This document shows, piece after piece, positions 33,053 to 44,079 of a stretch of 64,000 bases of DNA. The notes beneath the pieces are model-generated. The model had not been told where the DNA came from. It ran no database searches and was given only the letters and a program-made list of their open reading frames with translations. The stretch lies in assembly GCA_950295325.1 (NCBI GenBank), contig OX485807.1, positions 10,877,001 through 10,941,000 on the forward strand, read 5' to 3'. A program made the position numbers and the translations under genes. The first letter of the stretch is position 1; each line of letters starts with the position of its first letter. The stretch comes from Polytrichum commune (lineage: Eukaryota; Streptophyta; Polytrichopsida; Polytrichales; Polytrichaceae).

Positions 33053-34637
33053 CGAGCTCGCGAGCTCGCGAGCTTGCCACATATTCATTTGTAGTCAAAG
33101 GTATGGATTGTGACACGGCTTGAGCACGTGTCACGGCCGTGGAACTCACCACCTCGCCCGAGGCTCCGAACATATAATAATCTGGAGTGGAAGAACTAGC
33201 CTGAGCTCCGGAGGAAGACGGTGAGGCCAAGATTTGGCCGAATGACGCCAAGCTTTTGAACCTCTCCTCCATGACTCCAATCTTCGCCTCCAACGTCTTC
33301 TCCCGGTCGGAAGAAGGATGTTTCTCAGGATGGAGAGCAAAGCAGTTTTCTATCGCGTGATTGTTCCGCCCACAATGGGAACACTTCAACTGCTTGGGTA
33401 ACTGATTACCCGTCATCCCCTTCGCCGAGCCCTTAGCGGGAACAAATGGTTTCCGCTTCGGAGTAGTGACGGTCTGGGCTTGCCTTTGCTTCGAAGGACA
33501 GTCCTTCTTAGCATGGCCGGCCTGCCCACAAGACCAACAATACATGGTCTTGTCTACCTCGGCCTCCGCCAATCCCGCAGCCGCAACCGGAACTCTTCGG
33601 GATTTGCTAGAATCCACAAGCAAGGACACCAAATCAATGGCATCGTGCTGACATAATGCACGATCACACTGCTCCACCACGGCGAATGCCTCTGCGAGTG
33701 TCGCTCGACCATCAAACTCCATGATGATCCTGGGTAGCGCCAAGTCAAGGAGACGTTTGTCAATCTTTGACAAAAACACCTTCACCAACTGACTTTCCGC
33801 GAACACACCTCCAGATTCTCTGGCAAACCTCGCCAACCTCGTATACATGGTACGAGGTGTATCATCCTTATCCCGTCTGAAATCTTGTATCCGCTGCATT
33901 TGGTCACGACGGAAGCCTCCGTACTCCCCCTGTAGATGCAGCTCAAATGCCCGCAATGGCTCAAAATCTGGCGGAGCCCCTAAAGAGGCTAAAGCCACTT
34001 GGGTGGCCATGGCATAACGCGAGAGTAGAAGAACTGGGCTCGACGTACTCGCCGCAGTGGGAACAGGACCCGTAGCCCTCGGCTCATCAGGAGGAGCTCC
34101 CTCCACATCCACCACATAACCTCCCTTCGGTACCTCCGTCTTGACATCCGGAACGGCCATGAAACTGGAAGCTGCGCCTTCCTTCAATGCGGATACCAAC
34201 TCAACCCGAGTCTCCCAGTATCGCTCCACCTGGCGCAGCTCCATCCAATGAGCCTCTGTCCACTGCTCATAAGTTTGGAGAGCTTCATGCTCCAAATGCT
34301 GAGGCAGAAGCTCAAACGCATACCAATCGTTAAAATTGGTATTGCGTTGGCGTTTCTCTCGCATCCACGTACGAAACTGGATTTTCCAGTCTTGCAGAGA
34401 AATGGTCCCTGCTCGACCGAAAAACCGGTCCCGTATCCCTCCCCTAGTCTCCTCCTCCATATCGTCAAAGGTTCCCACCCACAGGACGTGAGACCGAGTG
34501 ATAGTCCCCCACGCCGAAGTAGGCTGAAAAGCCTCGTTGGGTGCTACCACTGGTTCAACGTCCAAGAGGTCCGAGGGATGACCTTCCGATGCTCCTGGGG
34601 ACAGAGAACGATAGTGTTGAGTACGAGTTGTAACCAT
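33053..34637 (-). CDS. Gag polyprotein with two CCHC-type zinc knuckles
   Basis: Starts at ATG 34635-34637 (MVTTRTQHYRSL). Residues about 60-330 form a helical gag core, including FRTWMREKRQRNTNFNDWYA and a retrotransposon-gag segment (DDTPRTMYTRLARFAR, FLSKIDKRLLDLALP). The first knuckle is CWSCGQAGHAKKDC (about 33498-33544), the second CSHCGRNNHAIENC (about 33342-33383). A short coiled-coil-like stretch (EKTLEAKIGVMEERFKSLAS) follows. The frame then runs out of phase at the duplicated GAGCTCGC near 33055-33075 and ends in a spurious tail at 32829. Gag binds element RNA and builds the particle. Confidence 0.88.
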
Positions 34638-36633
34638 AAACCCACAATGGGATGGTCACCGAATCAACAACCCAAATGAATTAGTATCCAGGTACAAAGA
34701 GAAAAAGGGTCAAAGGCAACCTGCACCTGCAACCACCACCAAAATTTATGGTCTGCTGGTCATTAACCCAGCCTCACCACAAGTGAAAACAAGCACCGCC
34801 CACTTGGTGCACAAACAAAGGTCCCGTCGGTCATTAATCCGACCTTACCTCCACAGTACCCTATCACAATCTAGGACTACACAAAATGGGGCAGTGCTAG
34901 AACACTCCAGCACTACAGCCCGCCACAGGGGAAGGTACCAAAACAAAATACAAGGAACAATGCAAGAACAACACTAGATCCTCTTCCCCAAAACAACATT
35001 CAAGCAGAAATTGAAAACGACCGCAACCAACTGGCACCCGCCTGCAGTTGGTGGTCAAAATAAAAAGCCCCTGTTGCTTAAGAAAAGAAATTGCATAAGC
35101 ACATCGCTCATCTAGTGCTACAACATAAAATCCTCTCCTCCCCGAAGTCCCGGGAATTTGTGTTTCTAAACACAATTCGCCCTTAACAATGATATTGTTA
35201 AGTCGAATGGTAATTCCATGTACCAATTTGCCCCACCCCTCGGCAATTCCCTAAACAATCTATAAACTTATCCCAAAATAAAATTTACAACAACAATCAA
35301 CCTATCCCCAAATAAATCCTAACACTCACAACATCCTAAAATGATTCATAACGCCCACAAATTGCCCCTAAATAAATCCAATACCCACAACCCGCCTCAA
35401 TTAAATCCAATGCCCACCACCTGCCCCTAAATAAATTCAACGATCACAACCCGCCCCTAATCCTTTTAAGCAAAAGGGAAAAAAATGAAAATCCCACTAT
35501 GCCAAGTACCTCTATCAAGTCGAGGTGAAAGGTGAATAAACCAATCGCAAATGGCCGCGATCCAACGCCCTCCGCGTGTTGCCGAATGCGTTCGCGAACC
35601 TCTCCCGCAATGCTCCACCCTCCCGAATCCCAAAAAGCCTTAATGGTCCATAAGGCATTTAGAAACGCCGGTATCGGATCGTCTCCGAGTCCCCAAATTT
35701 GTTCTTGATTAATGGCAATAACCTTGGCAACAATACTTGTCCAAAGGTTTGGTTCACAAAGCCAAGACTATATAGGAAACTCTATAGAGATAGAGATATA
35801 TTGAAATATATCTACATAATATTTTTGAAAATAAAAATAAAAATAATTTATTATTATTATTTTGGTATAAAAAAAAATGAAGAATGGGGGAGGGTTGCTG
35901 GCTGCTGCAGGGCCCCGAAAAGGGGGGGTGGGGGGGGGGAACCACGTGGCGGGGGGGGGGGCGGGGGGTAGGGTTTAGCTGGAGGGGGAGGGGGTAACCT
36001 AGGGGATCTAGGCTAGGAGGGGGGACCGGGGTGGGGGTTCGCCTAGGGAATCTAGGCTAGGGGAGGGAGGAAGGAGGGGCAACCTCCTTAAATGGGGGAA
36101 GGGAGGTAGGTGACGAGGGGGGGAAGAGGAAGGTAGGGAAGGAAGGGAGGAGGAAGGGGGGGAGGAGGGGCCGCTAGGCAGGGTTGGCCGCTGCCCGGGC
36201 ACCGGCGGGCAGGCCGCCGGTTGCCGCCGAGTGGGGGCGGCCCAGCAAGGCCAGGAGCTCCGGCTCCGGAAGCCAACTCTTGCCCTCCTCCTCCCTAAAT
36301 TTTTTTTTTAAAAGATTTTAAATAAATCTTACTTGAATCCGCATCAAGAGTTCTCCTTCACAACTTAATGGCATGAATTCGTGCTTGTAAGCAACCAAAT
36401 GATACAAAATTCCGTGGGAAATTCAAAAATTTCTCACCACAATTCAAAATGATGTGCACACATCACAAGCACACATTTTTCCTCCTTGTTTCTCCGCAAT
36501 TCCGCAATGTTTGTCTTCCTTCACTCCAAAATCTCGCAACCACTTGTCCTCACACTCTTTCTCGAGTGTTGGAGCTCAAGATTTGAAGAAAAGAGAAAGA
36601 ATCATGCACATTCTTGCCAAGTGAGAAGAAAGA
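34638..36633 (-). other. Leader between 5' LTR start and gag
   Basis: Non-coding. It includes the rest of the 5' LTR, whose inner end I could not place, and a leader of at least 1 kb. Near 34755-34860 it contains GGTCATTAACCC and GTCGGTCATTAATCCGAC, shared in similar form with 54868-54945 inside another LTR insertion. No convincing tRNA primer site was identified. A G-rich block at 35884-36180 is listed separately. Confidence 0.5.
35884..36180 (+). repeat. G-rich block in the retrotransposon leader/LTR
   Basis: The top strand has many runs of three to twelve G (for example GGGGGGGTGGGGGGGGGG near 35920 and further runs to 36180). There is also a short duplicated motif, CTAGGGGATCTAGGCTAGGA / CTAGGGAATCTAGGCTAGGG. 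It could form G-quadruplexes in the DNA; in element orientation the transcript would be C-rich. Pro/Arg/Gly-rich open frames across it are composition artefacts. Confidence 0.6.
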
Positions 36634-36956
36634 AAGTAGAACAGTCACAATAGCTCTAAATCTCTCTTCAAATGCATACAACTAGTCAAGCTATCTCTCA
36701 CTCCACCAAGGGAGAATCCAAGAGTGTAAGTAGGGGAAGAAGAACTCAAGATTTATTGCAAAATCATGCAATCTACACCTCACACAAGCTCTCTCCACAC
36801 ACTAGCTCACAAGACTTGACTTGGCAAGAATGCCAAGCCAAGGAGGAGGCTCCTCACTTAGGAGCCTTCCTCTCCACATCTAGATTCATCCATCCAAATC
36901 TAGATGAATGAAATCCAACGGATAAGGTGCGGCCGTCGACGCCGCATACCGTGACA
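36624..36956 (-). repeat. 5' LTR start segment
   Basis: Matches 26673-27006 with about five differences in 324 aligned bases. In element orientation it starts TGTCACGGTATGCGG at 36956, directly next to the TCAA target duplication. Beyond 36624 the sequence departs from the 3' LTR, which instead switches to the 106-bp unit. Confidence 0.8.
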
Positions 36957-36960
36957 TCAA

Positions 36961-39018
36961 GGTTGCCCTTACGAAGCTCCAAAACGATGTGGCAGTGCTG
37001 GATTGGCAAACATGTGTATTTTAAGGCCCAGCTACTTAGTAGTAACACAAGTCCACTTTCCCCTAGAATTAGAAGGACAACATCATCCAAGGTAGAAGGA
37101 AGTGTGCCAATAGGTAAAGGCAGTTGAGTCTAAAAGCAACAACTTTCAGAAGGGTTTTCTATTTCAGGAAGGTTACATAAGTTTGGAAAGTATTCTAACC
37201 TGATGTACAAAATCATAAAGAGTTTACAAAAAAATTTCAAAAAATTATAAATTAATATGCAACCTACAAAAAATTTGCATAGTTGTTTTAAGAAATGAGC
37301 CTTTTCCTACCCACTAAGGGGGTCCATTGATGTTGGATTGTTAGGTAAGAATCACCACACAATCCAGCCATACTGCAGGTGAGAGTCCTCATTTCAATAA
37401 CTTAGGTGTTGTCCCTCTTTTATGGATCACCTCTTACACCTTCTCGTTAAGCAAGCTAATCCTCGATTAGCCATCTATGATTGGCCAAAGTTGGAGCTCT
37501 TTTAAAAGTTTTCTTGCATCTTATTTATACCGCTATTATGATGGCCAAAGTGGTGCTATTATGTACTTGATGCTACATATGATTAATCACTTTTCATAAT
37601 GACTTACTTGTCAATGATGACGCCGTTGCACTCACTTGTTGAAGGTTTAAGGATGAAAATAGGTGTCGCCAAAAGGAAGGTGTTACTTTCAGGCACTTGC
37701 TACCTTAGGTATATACATTGAAAAAGTGAGGAGGTCCATTTTTCCTCTATACTTCACTCGAAAAATATTAGAAATTGGGTGAGACCTTATTTATAGAAGA
37801 AACTTTTTTGAGAAATATTCAATATATTTTACCATCATTTCTAATCACATACTTACATCATAAATACTATATAGTACCCTCCAATGTCATGTATGAACTA
37901 CGTATAGGGTATTGTGTTTAGGATGGTACAAACCTTGTAGAAGATCACAAGTTTTTCCACTCAAGGCCTCAACTCTTAAGTATTTAGTAATGTTTCTTGT
38001 AATGCTTAGTCATGTTATTGCAATGTTTTTGTATTGTTTAGTAATTCTTGTTCATCATGTTGCATCTCTCTCATTGTTTGGTGTCTCAATCCCTTGTCAT
38101 TGTTGTATTCTGCCTTTATTGACAAACTCGGTTCCATAAGCTAGCCCAAGATTTATGTTAAAGGATTGCTTATGCTACAAGGGTCCAACCACACATCCTG
38201 GTTAAGGCTTCGGTTAACGTAACCACTCAAATTAGTTATATTATGCCCGCACTACCTAGTTAAGAGAGTTACTAACATATGAGGTAGCTAACCTATGTGA
38301 GAGATCATCTATCTCACGGCCGCATCATCTAGTTAAAATTAAGGTTTGAATAAAAGTTATCAAAATAGAAGTTAACTGATTTTTGGTGCCTTACAACCAG
38401 CCAGCCGAAGCACTTTGGGACTTTGTCCCATGCTCCCTAGCTGGCCGCCCTCGCCTCTAAGGGCGGGACAGTGAAGGACCTGCGCCTCACTGCCCGCTCT
38501 ACCTCCTGCCCGCCGCTCCCCACGCTCCCCACGCTCCCCACGCTCCCCACAGATACCCGGGAGATACCCGGACGCCGGTTTAGGGTGACGCAGCTGCCTC
38601 TGGTGTAGCACTCTCGGTTCGTCACTCTTGGTTTGGCACTCTTGGTTTCAAATCTTGGACGATTTTCTTTTGCAATTGGGGTTGGTTGTGAACTTCATTT
38701 GATGTTGGAAGCTGTGCGGGAGGACTGGAGTTCGGGATTGTGAGTTCATTCGGAGCCTTGCCTTCACTCTCTTTGCCTAGAGTCCTAGCACTCTTGGTTG
38801 TTGAGCAATTGGGGGATGTTGAGAAGGAGGTTGCATTTCTACAATTTCTGGCTCCGGATGTGAGAGGCGGGAGGAGGAGAAGGAGGCGAGGTCGTTGCCG
38901 TAATTCCATAATTCGGGAATCCTCCTTATGGTGTGTGTTGTGCTGGTATGTAGAGATGATCTGCATGCATTGAATGCCTCAGACAACTAAGTTTTTGTTG
39001 CCACATTTTTTGAGCTTT
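36961..39018. other. Intergenic region, no gene called
   Basis: Nothing recognised. Short frames at 38372-38973 are GC-rich and match no family I know. A small tandem repeat (38514-38550) and two copies of AGATACCCGGG follow it. The right end is the insertion point of the LTR at 39024. Confidence 0.5.
38514..38550 (+). repeat. 9-bp tandem repeat, four units
   Basis: CGCTCCCCA is repeated four times without error, then GAGATACCCGG-type units of 11 bp occur twice. Simple local slippage repeat. Confidence 0.7.
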
Positions 39019-39023
39019 AAGAA

Positions 39024-40702
39024 TGTCACCAAAAAGCCTCCACCCTTCAATTTCGTCCTAGCCCGAATGGAGAAGTTTATAATGACATGTAGAGATTTCT
39101 CTCTTTGTAACACAATGTATGATTCCAATCTATCGTTGGAATATACACAACTTAGCCAAGCCTATACTATGTCTTCTTAGACTCCTTAACCTCGGGTAAT
39201 GTCACATCCTTGTACTTCTCTAAAGTCCACCCGGCCGCTTTGGCCACGCATGCCTTCAAATATATCCCTCTTGTGAAGCGAGTCCTTGCCGTCGACTCCA
39301 CACTACTACATGAGTTCTTGCTTATTGATTCCATGAATTACACAAGTTTAAGTATTGATAAATACTTGTCACTTATTGTAGTTTTCTCCTCACGCTTCAA
39401 CCACTATATTGGTTTAATGAACTAATGGTTATCCCTAATGGAATCAAGCAAATTTCCTTTGTTCCCCTCGACTTTACTAGCTAATAGTGTAACTTTCCCA
39501 TTACTTCTCGGAATGTCCTGAAATTTTATCTGTAACTAGGGAGACAAAGCAAAAAAAAAAAACATCTCACCAATTTGTGAGCCTATCCCATTTTCTGTCC
39601 GACAATTATGACCATTTTAGTGTGTCAGTCTACCCAGATTTCAGAATGTCATAACTTCCTCTCACAGGCTCCAAAGAACTTCAAATTTTGGGAGCAATCA
39701 CAAAAACTAATTTTTTATGACCCCCTAAAATTTCAAACTATTTTCATTTTCTGCCAAAACGTTATGGCCTTTTTAGTCTGCAACTCTTGAAAACACTTCA
39801 GAATGATATATCTCCTTCTCATCTACTCGGAATGACTTGAAATTTGTACCACAACTAGGAAACCTAAGAACAACGCATCCCTAAAAATTTCATACGTTTC
39901 CAAGCCTTTATTCAGGAGTTATGCCATTTCAGCTCGAAAATGTAGGCAAAGTTCAGAATATCATAACTGCTGCTCCAATACTCCAAACATCCTCAGATTT
40001 TGACCATGTTCATATATACAAGTTGCTTACTAACCCTCTAAATTTCAACGAAGTATCTTTTTCTGCTCGGAAGTTATGCCCCTTACAACCTAGACTACTC
40101 AAGAAATACCCAAGAAATATGAACTCAAATACTACAACTTGAAGCCATAAAATATCTTAAAATTATTCGCACCAAAACTAATTCTAACAAGAGGTCAAGC
40201 CCTCTTCAAGGCCAACTAGCCTTGGCTCTCCAACTAAAAACTAAGCACACACATGTGCTCCAATCTTGCTTCCAACACACCCACATTTATAACACGTGGG
40301 GTGTCTTAGAGCATGAAGGGAAGAGAGGATGAGTGAGGGAAGAATGAGGGATTATATAGTAAGTTTGAGGGGGTGAGCACCCTCAAGGCTCACGATAAGC
40401 CCTCGAGATCTCCTCCTACTTTGTAGGCTCTAATCCTATCTCCTAAGCCTTCCTCCCTCAAATGATCAACAAGGATCCTAATTCAAACATTTAACTAACC
40501 TTGGCTTTCTACCTACCACACTTTACCAAGGTTTGTCCTTCTCCTACTTAAATCCACTCCACAAAAGCCTAATGCTTCAAACTAAGCTTTCTTCAAGCTT
40601 CACTCTTTTTATATTTTTGTGAATAATCATAAATCACCAAAACACCACTTGTAATGTTTTACAAGTGTTAACAACCAATGTGGGCATCAATTTGGGCTCA
40701 CA
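39024..40702 (+). mobile_element. LTR, family A, copy 3 (about 1,679 bp), next to LETM1-like exons
   Basis: Starts TGTCACCAAAAAGCCTCCAC and ends GGGCTCACA, matching copies 1 and 2. The flanks AAGAA (39019-39023) and AAGAG (40703-40707) agree at four of five bases. No internal coding region. Its right end lies 19 bp before a splice acceptor of the LETM1-like gene, so it sits in an intron. Confidence 0.65.
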
Positions 40703-40721
40703 AAGAGTATGTGTTTTGCAG

Positions 40722-42013
40722 GCCAACATTGGTGAGTATGTGCAAGGAGATGAACATACAACCATATGATACTGATGCATATCTTCGATACAGTCTCCGG
40801 ACCAAATTGAACTGGTACTTCGTCCTACTCTCTATACACACCTATGCAGGTCCTCTTTGTACAACTATATCTTTTTGATGGCCTGAAATCTACTTAAGCA
40901 GACAAGTACTTGTTTCATCACTTTAGGAACTGCTATTACTTTGTTGCACCCTTAGCAACTCATGATGTGATATTCAAAAACATGCTCTTTATTGCCCAGT
41001 TCAGAAACAATGTGGTGTTTTCCTTAATTTGAAGAGTTATTTGATGCATGCCGAGTACAGGATCAAAGAGGATGATAGGATGATTCAGAATGAAGGTGTG
41101 GACTCACTTTCTGAAATGGAACTCCGGCAAGCTTGCAGAGACCGTGGAATGCTGGGCTTGAGATCTAAGGAAGATATGCGAAAACAGGTCAAATATTGTA
41201 TTAATTCCTATGAAAATCTGTAGTTTTGTGGTTAATGACTATCTGGAGTGTTTTGTCTATCTTTCCACTGTAAATTAGTTTTATTCAGTCAATGGGATAA
41301 TACACCACCAATCTGAAGTTTGGGCTTATGACTTGGCATAGAAGCTGATGTTCTGTTTGTTTTGGTGCAGCTTCGAGATTGGCTGGATCTCTCATTAAAT
41401 CACTCTCTTCCCTCTTCTCTTCTTATTCTATCAAGGTAAAGATCTACTCTTTTATCTTATATGAGAAACTTGTTACCCTGCAAGGAACCAGAATTTTTAA
41501 CTCATAGGAAAGCTCTTTGATCATCTTAACCATCTGGTAAGCATTTATAATAATGTGGAATTGAGTTTTGAGTTTACAGTTGCTCTATTCTTTGAGCATT
41601 TGATGAGTCGTATGTTGTACATGCTCCAGGGCTTTCTTGGTGGCAGGCAAGAAGCCAGAAGAGGCAGTTCAAGCTACCCTTTCCTCATTGCCTGATGAAG
41701 TTATTGACTATGTTGGAGTTTCATCTCTGCTTGGAGAAGAGGCACTAGCAGAGCATAGGCACAAGCTGGAGTTCTTGCAGCAACAAGAAGAGCTTATCAA
41801 GGTCCAATTTCCTGCAAGATAAATTCAATTTGGTAGTTTGTCACTGGTGAAGTTGTGCAATTGCAGGATTAGAAATCAATTATGTAAGTTCTAGTGTGTG
41901 GACATCATTTAGCTTATTTGATTGCCTGATTCTTGTTTGAATTGTACTGGTACTTTCTACTTGTGGCCTCTTGGTATTAAAAGTTTGTTTGGTTACAGGA
42001 AGAGGAGGAGTGA
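40722..42013 (+). pseudogene. LETM1-like: LETM1-like mitochondrial carrier-associated protein, last five exons of a truncated copy
   Basis: Five exons with GT-AG borders join in frame to 156 codons plus stop: 40722-40814, 41061-41187, 41371-41435, 41630-41801 and 41999-42013. They encode the LETM1 ribosome-binding-like core: MNIQPYDTDAYLRYSLR, IKEDDRMIQNEGVDSLSEME, LRQACRDRGMLGLRSKEDMR, LRDWLDLSLNHSLPSSLLIL, then PDEVIDYVGVSSLLGEEALA and the start of the coiled coil (EFLQQQEELIKEEEE). Plant LETM1 proteins act in inner-membrane K+/H+ exchange and mitochondrial translation. The transmembrane region and upstream exons are not in the preceding 2 kb. The protein stops right after EEEE, losing the usual C-terminal coiled coil and EF-hand-like region of about 200 residues. 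No damage is visible inside the five exons. It is probably a partial duplicate, though a distant 5' end outside what I can recognise is possible. Confidence 0.8.
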
Positions 42014-44079
42014 GGAGAGTGTAGTCAAATCTACCTTCTTCACCTCAATGCAAATGACCAGGGATAGAGCCAAAAAGAGTTCCTAGCAAGATCCTAGAAA
42101 GATGGAATATTGAAGTTCTCCATCCACAGTTAGCCCAAAGCACATTGATGTAACCAAGCTCAACTTTTTAGTAGTGTGGAGAAAATGATGTGACTTGTTG
42201 AGGTGACAACCATAATTCGTCTGTGTCTTGTACAAGTGTAGTGTGGATTGAGGTGGCCTCTTCTGGTAGCACATGTTTCATACACTAAAACTTTTGCATT
42301 TAAATAGGCATGCTCTTCTGCAGCACTGGATAAAAGTGATTCAACTATGCACTGCTTCGTGTAATCTCGACTCATGACTATAAAAAACCAAATCATTTTT
42401 GTTGCTCCTGGCTTTGGTGTTATAGTACAAATAGGTCCTGGATCAGTGATCTTTGAATATCTTCAGAAAGGCTAAATCCCCTGCCTGGATTTCTATGGTT
42501 CACCAACTACAAGCGAGTCTGTTCCATATATGTAAAATGACCAGCCATAACACACAGCACAACTCCAAATTGCAACCATCCAATCATTATATATTTTGCT
42601 CGGGGGGGGTAGTCATTGGTTGGAGTAGCAATATACGTGCGAACAAATGATAGAGTATTTTAAAAACATGGGGGCTAAAAATTATAAATGGACTTATGAG
42701 TATTATAGGGTATCAAAAATGGCACTGGACATCTTTAAAGTACTATAGGGTAAGGGAATAATAAGTAATTTGGAATTATATGTAATGCAAGCCATTTTTC
42801 TATTAACCCAAAGTAGAAATTTACATAATGATAGCATGTGAAAAAAAATAAAAATTGAAAGTAATACCCCCCTATTAAATAGTGGTTGTTCGCACCTATA
42901 TCCTTAACTTTTTAACACACTCCCCCCCCCCCCGAGATATTTTGAAGAGATAGAATTCTTTTCTTACACATAATCTCTCTATGCTAAAGATTTGCCATCC
43001 CATTCCCGATTCCTTCTCCTCAGCTTTGCCTGCTCCTTGTTAAATTTCTCCTTCCCTTTGGCCAGGAGTGGGTCATGCACCACATACTGGTTGGGATCCT
43101 CATTCCTAGCCAGATGTGTAGCAAAAAAAATATTTTACTCAAGTAGGTCACACACACAACAGGAGATCACATACATTGAGAACAGACAACTACAACTACT
43201 TCAGAATGGTTCACCAACTACCCCAAGTTATTTTCACAGTTTAACAGAATTCTTCAAATTGTACTGAAAATAAACTAAAAAACTAAATTTCGGGTGTTGG
43301 CATTCTTGTCATTGATGTGTATGTGTACGTTGTCTGTATACAGAGCTCTTACCTGGGCTATGAGGTTATTCTGCAAAGTTTTTGAGCTCAACCAATCTTT
43401 TGTATATTAGTTACTACTGAAATCCTTCAAAGAGAGTGTGATTATTTCAACTTCTTTACCTTTCTCAGTTCAAAACCTTAGAAATATCTTTCATGTACAC
43501 TGTGATAGGCGCTTTGCACAACACACATAAATATTCTCCATTGAAGCCACATGGGACAGACAAGAATCAAACCAATACTGGAGGAACTTACTACATGTCA
43601 TGTCAATATTCATAAGGAACTTTTGGCATGAGCCAATCTTAAACTTGTTACATGTTATGTCATTATATATAAGAAATTATTGAAGTTACACATAGACATG
43701 TTTCATGCCTTCTATGTGGTATAACCAATCAATCGAGAGAGCTCCCAATGTGTGGGTAGTCCTTAGTGACTCCTCTCTAGAGTTGGCAAACTTATGTATG
43801 GGCAAAACATGGTACCCAACTATGATGTACCAACTATAAGGATGGTAGTTGAGACATCCTACATGTTATTTTAGCTTTGTAGAAATTTTGTGGTTGAGAC
43901 ATTCCACATGTAACATATTGCTTTGCATTCTTAATATATATATGTAAAGTGAAAAGGGGTTCACAAAGAAATCTCAAAATTGAGCCTATTAAAATAAAAG
44001 ATATGCATCATGCATGTAAAATCAAAATATATGAATACAAAGTAGTATGATAGTCAATGCAAAATTGAAAACTTAAACT
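42014..44079. other. Intergenic region
   Basis: Probable 3' flank of the LETM1-like copy, then AT-rich sequence. Apart from a MITE (42599-42936) I see no feature; open frames are short and featureless. Confidence 0.5.
42599..42936. mobile_element. MITE with perfect 8-bp TSD (338 bp)
   Basis: Ends are CTCGGGGGGGGTAGT and the inverse ACTCCCCCCCCCCCCGAG. Inner inverted motifs GTGCGAACAA and TTGTTCGCAC lie 40 to 50 bp inside. Flanked by the perfect duplication ATATTTTG (42591-42598 and 42937-42944). Non-coding. The TSD length points to hAT. Confidence 0.8.

Larger units (their letters stand above)
26567..36956 (-). mobile_element. Ty3/gypsy retrotransposon encoding a cytosine DNA methyltransferase and a PHD finger (10,390 bp)
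   Basis: Bounded by a 4-bp target duplication, TCAA (26563-26566 and 36957-36960), and by TG...CA termini. Coding order on the minus strand is gag with two CCHC-like knuckles, protease, C5-cytosine methyltransferase, reverse transcriptase, RNase H, integrase (zinc finger plus DDE core) and a terminal PHD finger. RT before integrase identifies Ty3/gypsy (Metaviridae). Gag and pol appear to have been one reading frame, now broken by an 8-bp duplication near 33055-33075, a one-base shift near 29015, and stops at 32326, 30541, 29986, 28605, 28515 and 27510. The LTR-homologous segments 26673-27006 and 36624-36956 differ at about five positions over 324 aligned bases, so insertion is fairly recent. 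Confidence 0.92.
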
